Source: UBA1422 sp041859095
GTDB taxonomy: Bacteria > Bacillota > Clostridia > Peptostreptococcales > Anaerovoracaceae
Assembly (NCBI GenBank): GCA_041859095.1
Contig: JBHEKY010000037.1
Coordinates: 1-64,000, forward strand
Direction: 5' to 3'
Length of the DNA stretch: 64,000 nucleotides
Shown one piece after another: positions 60,679-64,000 of this stretch. The translations under genes were made by a program, and so were the position numbers. The notes under the pieces are model-generated. The model saw only the letters and a program-made list of their open reading frames with translations, searched no databases and was not told where the DNA came from. Numbering within the stretch: the stretch's first letter is position 1; the number at the start of each line of letters is the position of its first letter.

Positions 60679-61567
60679 CAAAAATAGTCATCTGGATTTG
60701 TCTCAAGCAAAGGCGGAATATAATCAAATAAAAGCTTCCGATGAGTTGAAGACGCGGCTTATATCCAGTCTTAAGAACCAGGAAACATACAAGGTTGACA
60801 AGAAAAAGTGGCGAAAGCAATGGATGAAATATGCGGCAACATCCGCAGCAATGCTTGTCTTCACAATCATGATCATGGTCAATGCTTCCCCGGCTTTTGC
60901 AAATACAATGGCAGGAATACCAGGATTGGCAGGAATCGTCAATGTCATGACTTTTGGGCATTATGAATACCATCAAGACGGAATGGATGCAAATATTAAT
61001 ACAGCAAAAATCGAAGGGCTCCTTGACAAAGACCTAGAAGCCAAAATCAACGAAGAATTAGCCGAGTATGCAGATGCAATTATTTCTGAGTTTGAAGCCG
61101 AAGCGAAGGCTATACAAAATGAATACCCTGGAGAAGAAGTTCACTTTGGCATGGATTCGGGGTACCAAGTACTAACTAATACAAAGGAATATTTGGCCAT
61201 TGATATCTATTTGGTGAACACTGTAGGCTCTTCATCGACGATTCATAAATACTATACGATAGACAAAAGGACCCAAAAGCTGCTGACCTTCGAAGGCATA
61301 TTTACCAAGAATGCAGGTTATGATAGGGCGCTTGAAGAATATGTGCTCAAAGAAATGAGAAGGCAACAGGAAGCCGGTCTGGGCTACTACTGGATTGACG
61401 AGCCAGGTTTTATGCCAGATCCATTGATTACCGCTGATTCGCTTTTCTATTTCAACACGGAAGGGCAACTGGTCATTTGTTTTGAAAAGTACTCGGTCGC
61501 ACCCGGAGCTTCAGGAACACCAGAGTTTATTATTCCGACAGAAGTCCTTGCAGGAATAATCAAGTAG
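60668..61567 (+). CDS. RsiV-like anti-sigma factor
   Basis: A 299-residue membrane protein: a short cytoplasmic part that would hold the sigma factor, one TM helix (YAATSAAMLVFTIMIMVNAS) and an external domain. The latter half (VNTVGSSSTIHKYYTIDKRT, LLTFEGIF and ITADSLFYFNTEGQLVICFE) matches the DUF3298 domain of RsiV, which binds lysozyme in Bacillus and is then cleaved. GGAGGGA favours ATG 60668 over 60665. It overlaps the sigma gene end. Confidence 0.88.
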   Translation: MENNKNSHLDLSQAKAEYNQIKASDELKTRLISSLKNQETYKVDKKKWRKQWMKYAATSAAMLVFTIMIMVNASPAFANTMAGIPGLAGIVNVMTFGHYEYHQDGMDANINTAKIEGLLDKDLEAKINEELAEYADAIISEFEAEAKAIQNEYPGEEVHFGMDSGYQVLTNTKEYLAIDIYLVNTVGSSSTIHKYYTIDKRTQKLLTFEGIFTKNAGYDRALEEYVLKEMRRQQEAGLGYYWIDEPGFMPDPLITADSLFYFNTEGQLVICFEKYSVAPGASGTPEFIIPTEVLAGIIK

Positions 61568-61612
61568 TGGAAGTATAAGGCGTTGGAATTATATGGGTTG
61601 TGCAATAATTAG

Positions 61613-61640
61613 TTGACATAATATGTAAAATGGGTATAAT
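61613..61640 (+). promoter_or_regulatory. Consensus promoter of the surface-protein gene
   Basis: TTGACA, a 16-base spacer and TATAAT, leaving a 5' leader of about 120 bases before the ATG at 61768. Confidence 0.7.
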
Positions 61641-61767
61641 GAAGAAGAATGTCCTTTTGGGGCATAAAATAAGTCAAATAAATAATCATAACCATTTAGG
61701 TAAACAAATAGCACATGTACTTTTTATTGGTGGAATTTTTGAAAAGTATACGATCGGAGAATAGCAT

Positions 61768-64000
61768 ATGAACAACCCGAAAGCACGTAACATACACAAA
61801 AAGATCCTTGCAGTATTGATGATTCTGACATTTTTTGTAATTATAACAGGGATAAACAAAAATTATGTATACGCCGATGCCCCACCGCAAGTAGTGGTTG
61901 GGTTTGATTTTGAAGATAAGGACAAACGAGAAGCACCACCATATCTGCCATATGTTGCAGATAAAGGAACGCCAGTAAATATTAATAATTCCGAAGTCAG
62001 TTTAACTAGAGCTTCTTTTGTAACTTGGGTTAATGGTGCGGGACCATCATCAACGCCTGGATTTGCACCTAATTCGGACAAATGGAATGTTTTGGGTGAT
62101 GCTTATTGGCAAACCGAATTTTCAACAACTGGCTATGAGGCCCTTACGCTTTCTTCAAAACAAAAGGGCTCCGATACAGGACCACGTAATTTTCAAGTGC
62201 AATGGAGCCTCGATGGTACGAATTGGAGCAATGTTTCCGGTTCGTCAATAACGGTTGGAAACAATTGGACTTCCGGCGTGTTGGATAATGTAGCATTACC
62301 GGCTGAAATGAAAAATCAGGCGAAGGTTTATCTGCGCTGGATGAAGTCAAGCAATGTCAGTGTTAATTCAGGGACAGTTGCAGCTAATGGGACGAACAGG
62401 ATTGATGATATTATAATACAGGGGAAACCGTTAACGTACGTGATCTCCTATGATGGCAACGGGGCAACCAGTGGTAGTGTTCCACCAAATCAGGATAAGA
62501 TTATGGGCACGCCATTGACCTTACAAAACAATACTGGTAACCTTGTGAAAACTGGTTACAACTTCACTGGCTGGAACACAAAGAGTGACGGTACGGGTAC
62601 ATCCTATGCCCAAGGGAGCAGTTTTTCAGTAGATGCAGCGACAACACTTTTCGCTCAATGGAGTGAAGCTTATTATTCAGTTTCCTTCGTACCTGGAGAT
62701 TACGGTACCTTTGTGAAAACAACGGCAGAAGGTCTTTTGTATGATGATCCGACCCCTTCAGCACCAGCGGTTACCGGCCAGGACGGGTTCACCTTCGTTG
62801 GTTGGTCTCCGGATTTGGCTGAGACCGTTAGGGGTGATGCCACATATACCGCCTTGTGGTCGCAGGATGGCCCCGTTGTTTTCTACCATATCTATGGTGG
62901 CGGCGGAAACGTAAACGGCGTTTATCAAAATGACTTTGTGGTGTTAAAAAATATAAGCGATAAACCCGTTGATCTGAGCGGCTGGACAATTAGATATGCT
63001 TCTTCACAGGGAACAACCTGGACCGAGAGTAATCCTCTTAATGGAATAGTTTGCCCAGGTAACTTTTATGTAATCCGTGCATGGTTTGGCAACAACAGTC
63101 CGCCGCAACCTGCAATTCCGTATTTTCATGCAGATCTTCCACAACTTGCCATACACTTAAAGGAATACAAGATGTCTCTGAGAGACGATGAAAACGTAGA
63201 AATCGATTTTGTAGGAACCGGTAATGCAGATGAATTCCTGGGAGATGGAGCAGCTCCAGCTACAGCTGATTCAGGTGGTCAGCGGAATCAACAGTCTGTA
63301 ATTCGGAACATGGCACTGGCCAATCCTTTCTCGGGAAACAACAATCTCGATTATAAGGTACAGGAAACAACGGATCTCTCCTACCTAATAGGGCAGACAT
63401 ACACTGTTTCATTTGATAACAATACCAGTGACCCAGAAGCCATCCCTCGCCAGATTACGTGTGCTCATGGCAATTCCATCAACCCACTGCCGGAGCAACC
63501 GCCCCAAAGACAAGGGTACTCCTTTGTAGGTTGGAATACAAAAGCAGATGGCACTGGGATTGCATTTGGCCAGAAAACAAAAGTAACAACTTGCTTAACT
63601 GTTTACGCCCAATATGATATCAATACTTATTCCGTAAAATTCTCAGTTGGAGAGGGTGCTGACTTCCATACAGGTGGCGGCGCACAAGAGCAGAGCGTGC
63701 CTTTTGGAAATCTGGCTGTTAAACCTGAAACTCCTTCAAGGAGTGGATACACCTTCGCCGGATGGTACTCAGATATCAACCTTACGATGGAATATGTTTT
63801 TACCGGCGCAGTGCAGCAAGATTTGACGTTGTATGCAAAATGGATAAGCAACGGGAATCAAGGATTTCCATTATCCCGAGACGATTTAAAACAACAAGTT
63901 CCGTTGACCGGTGATGAGACGAATGCAACGTTGCTAATTATCTTATGTGTATTAGGTCTTTTGGGAATGGGATTCCTGTATCGACACCACAGAAAATCAT
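61768..64000 (+). CDS. Sortase-type surface protein with InlB-like repeats (3' end outside window)
   Basis: An open frame of 744 codons with no stop before the window ends. The signal peptide runs to VYADA. A beta-rich domain of about 190 residues follows, then four Listeria-Bacteroides (InlB/Flg_new) repeats recognised by GYNFTGWNTKSDGTG, FTFVGWSPD, GYSFVGWNTKADGTG and GYTFAGWYSD. Between repeats 2 and 3 lies a lamin-tail-like domain (VVLKNISDKPVDLSGWTIRY). The C-terminus has VPLTGDE, a TM helix (LLIILCVLGLLGMGFLY) and RHHRK, a sortase signal with a variant LPXTG. At most a few codons are missing. It is probably an adhesin; no sortase gene is in the window. Confidence 0.88.
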   Translation, partial: MNNPKARNIHKKILAVLMILTFFVIITGINKNYVYADAPPQVVVGFDFEDKDKREAPPYLPYVADKGTPVNINNSEVSLTRASFVTWVNGAGPSSTPGFAPNSDKWNVLGDAYWQTEFSTTGYEALTLSSKQKGSDTGPRNFQVQWSLDGTNWSNVSGSSITVGNNWTSGVLDNVALPAEMKNQAKVYLRWMKSSNVSVNSGTVAANGTNRIDDIIIQGKPLTYVISYDGNGATSGSVPPNQDKIMGTPLTLQNNTGNLVKTGYNFTGWNTKSDGTGTSYAQGSSFSVDAATTLFAQWSEAYYSVSFVPGDYGTFVKTTAEGLLYDDPTPSAPAVTGQDGFTFVGWSPDLAETVRGDATYTALWSQDGPVVFYHIYGGGGNVNGVYQNDFVVLKNISDKPVDLSGWTIRYASSQGTTWTESNPLNGIVCPGNFYVIRAWFGNNSPPQPAIPYFHADLPQLAIHLKEYKMSLRDDENVEIDFVGTGNADEFLGDGAAPATADSGGQRNQQSVIRNMALANPFSGNNNLDYKVQETTDLSYLIGQTYTVSFDNNTSDPEAIPRQITCAHGNSINPLPEQPPQRQGYSFVGWNTKADGTGIAFGQKTKVTTCLTVYAQYDINTYSVKFSVGEGADFHTGGGAQEQSVPFGNLAVKPETPSRSGYTFAGWYSDINLTMEYVFTGAVQQDLTLYAKWISNGNQGFPLSRDDLKQQVPLTGDETNATLLIILCVLGLLGMGFLYRHHRKS

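Overview
The window looks like a chromosomal segment of an anaerobic, moderately low-G+C Gram-positive bacterium of the Clostridia. The evidence is oxygen-sensitive chemistry (glycyl-radical enzyme, tungsten-type aldehyde ferredoxin oxidoreductase, many 4Fe-4S proteins), strong purine-rich ribosome binding sites, consensus sigma-A promoters, a c-di-GMP-I riboswitch, cohesin/dockerin modules and a sortase-type surface protein. No rRNA, tRNA or CRISPR was seen. All calls come from reading the sequence; no database search was run.

Layout. 1-3.7 kb: end of a mobile element with three consecutive large serine recombinases and a remnant of a fourth. 4-12.2 kb: a catabolic locus. A PocR-AraC regulator is divergent from an AOR, a four-cluster ferredoxin, a MoaD/ThiS-like protein, a glycyl-radical enzyme (GRE) and its radical-SAM activase. 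The GRE reading frame is interrupted by two in-frame TAG codons that flank a perfect 16-bp palindrome. 12.4-15 kb: a TPR/DUF4037/DUF4125 trio. 15-17.3 kb: a repeat-rich stretch, a 56-residue membrane peptide gene and a complete IS3-family element. 17.7-20.7 kb: minus-strand XRE-DUF2975 and PadR-DUF2812 modules with a clear operator. 21-25.5 kb: an unrecognised lipoprotein/membrane cluster, then a CsoR-family repressor and two small membrane proteins.

25.5-34 kb: a TPR gene with a suspect 3' end, a c-di-GMP riboswitch and terminator ahead of a Flp-type pilin, a non-pyrrolysine MttB-family methyltransferase, typA, nhaC and cca. 34-38 kb: a dockerin-bearing glucosaminidase next to a membrane-anchored cohesin protein. 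38-49 kb: a three-domain RidA fusion, a DMT transporter, a ferredoxin-nitroreductase with a coupled flavodoxin-like oxidoreductase, a cupin and APC permease with a MerR regulator, a frameshifted DUF4405 gene and the tex-ywbE-epimerase operon. 49-56.5 kb: membrane and regulatory genes, a methyltransferase and two ATPase-permease ABC fusions. 56.5-64 kb: a REC-PAS-GGDEF-HD-GYP protein, small enzymes, an ECF sigma/RsiV-like pair with an autoregulatory-type promoter, and a large sortase-anchored InlB-repeat protein running off the end.

How the main locus may work (inference): the GRE carries the residues of the dehydratase/C-X lyase branch, whose products are usually aldehydes. The AOR would oxidise the aldehyde to the acid and pass electrons to the polyferredoxin, and the PocR-type sensor would respond to a small diol-like substrate. 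Whether the GRE is made by amber read-through (pyrrolysine or a suppressor tRNA), as two polypeptides by internal initiation, or is a recent pseudogene is the most interesting open question here.
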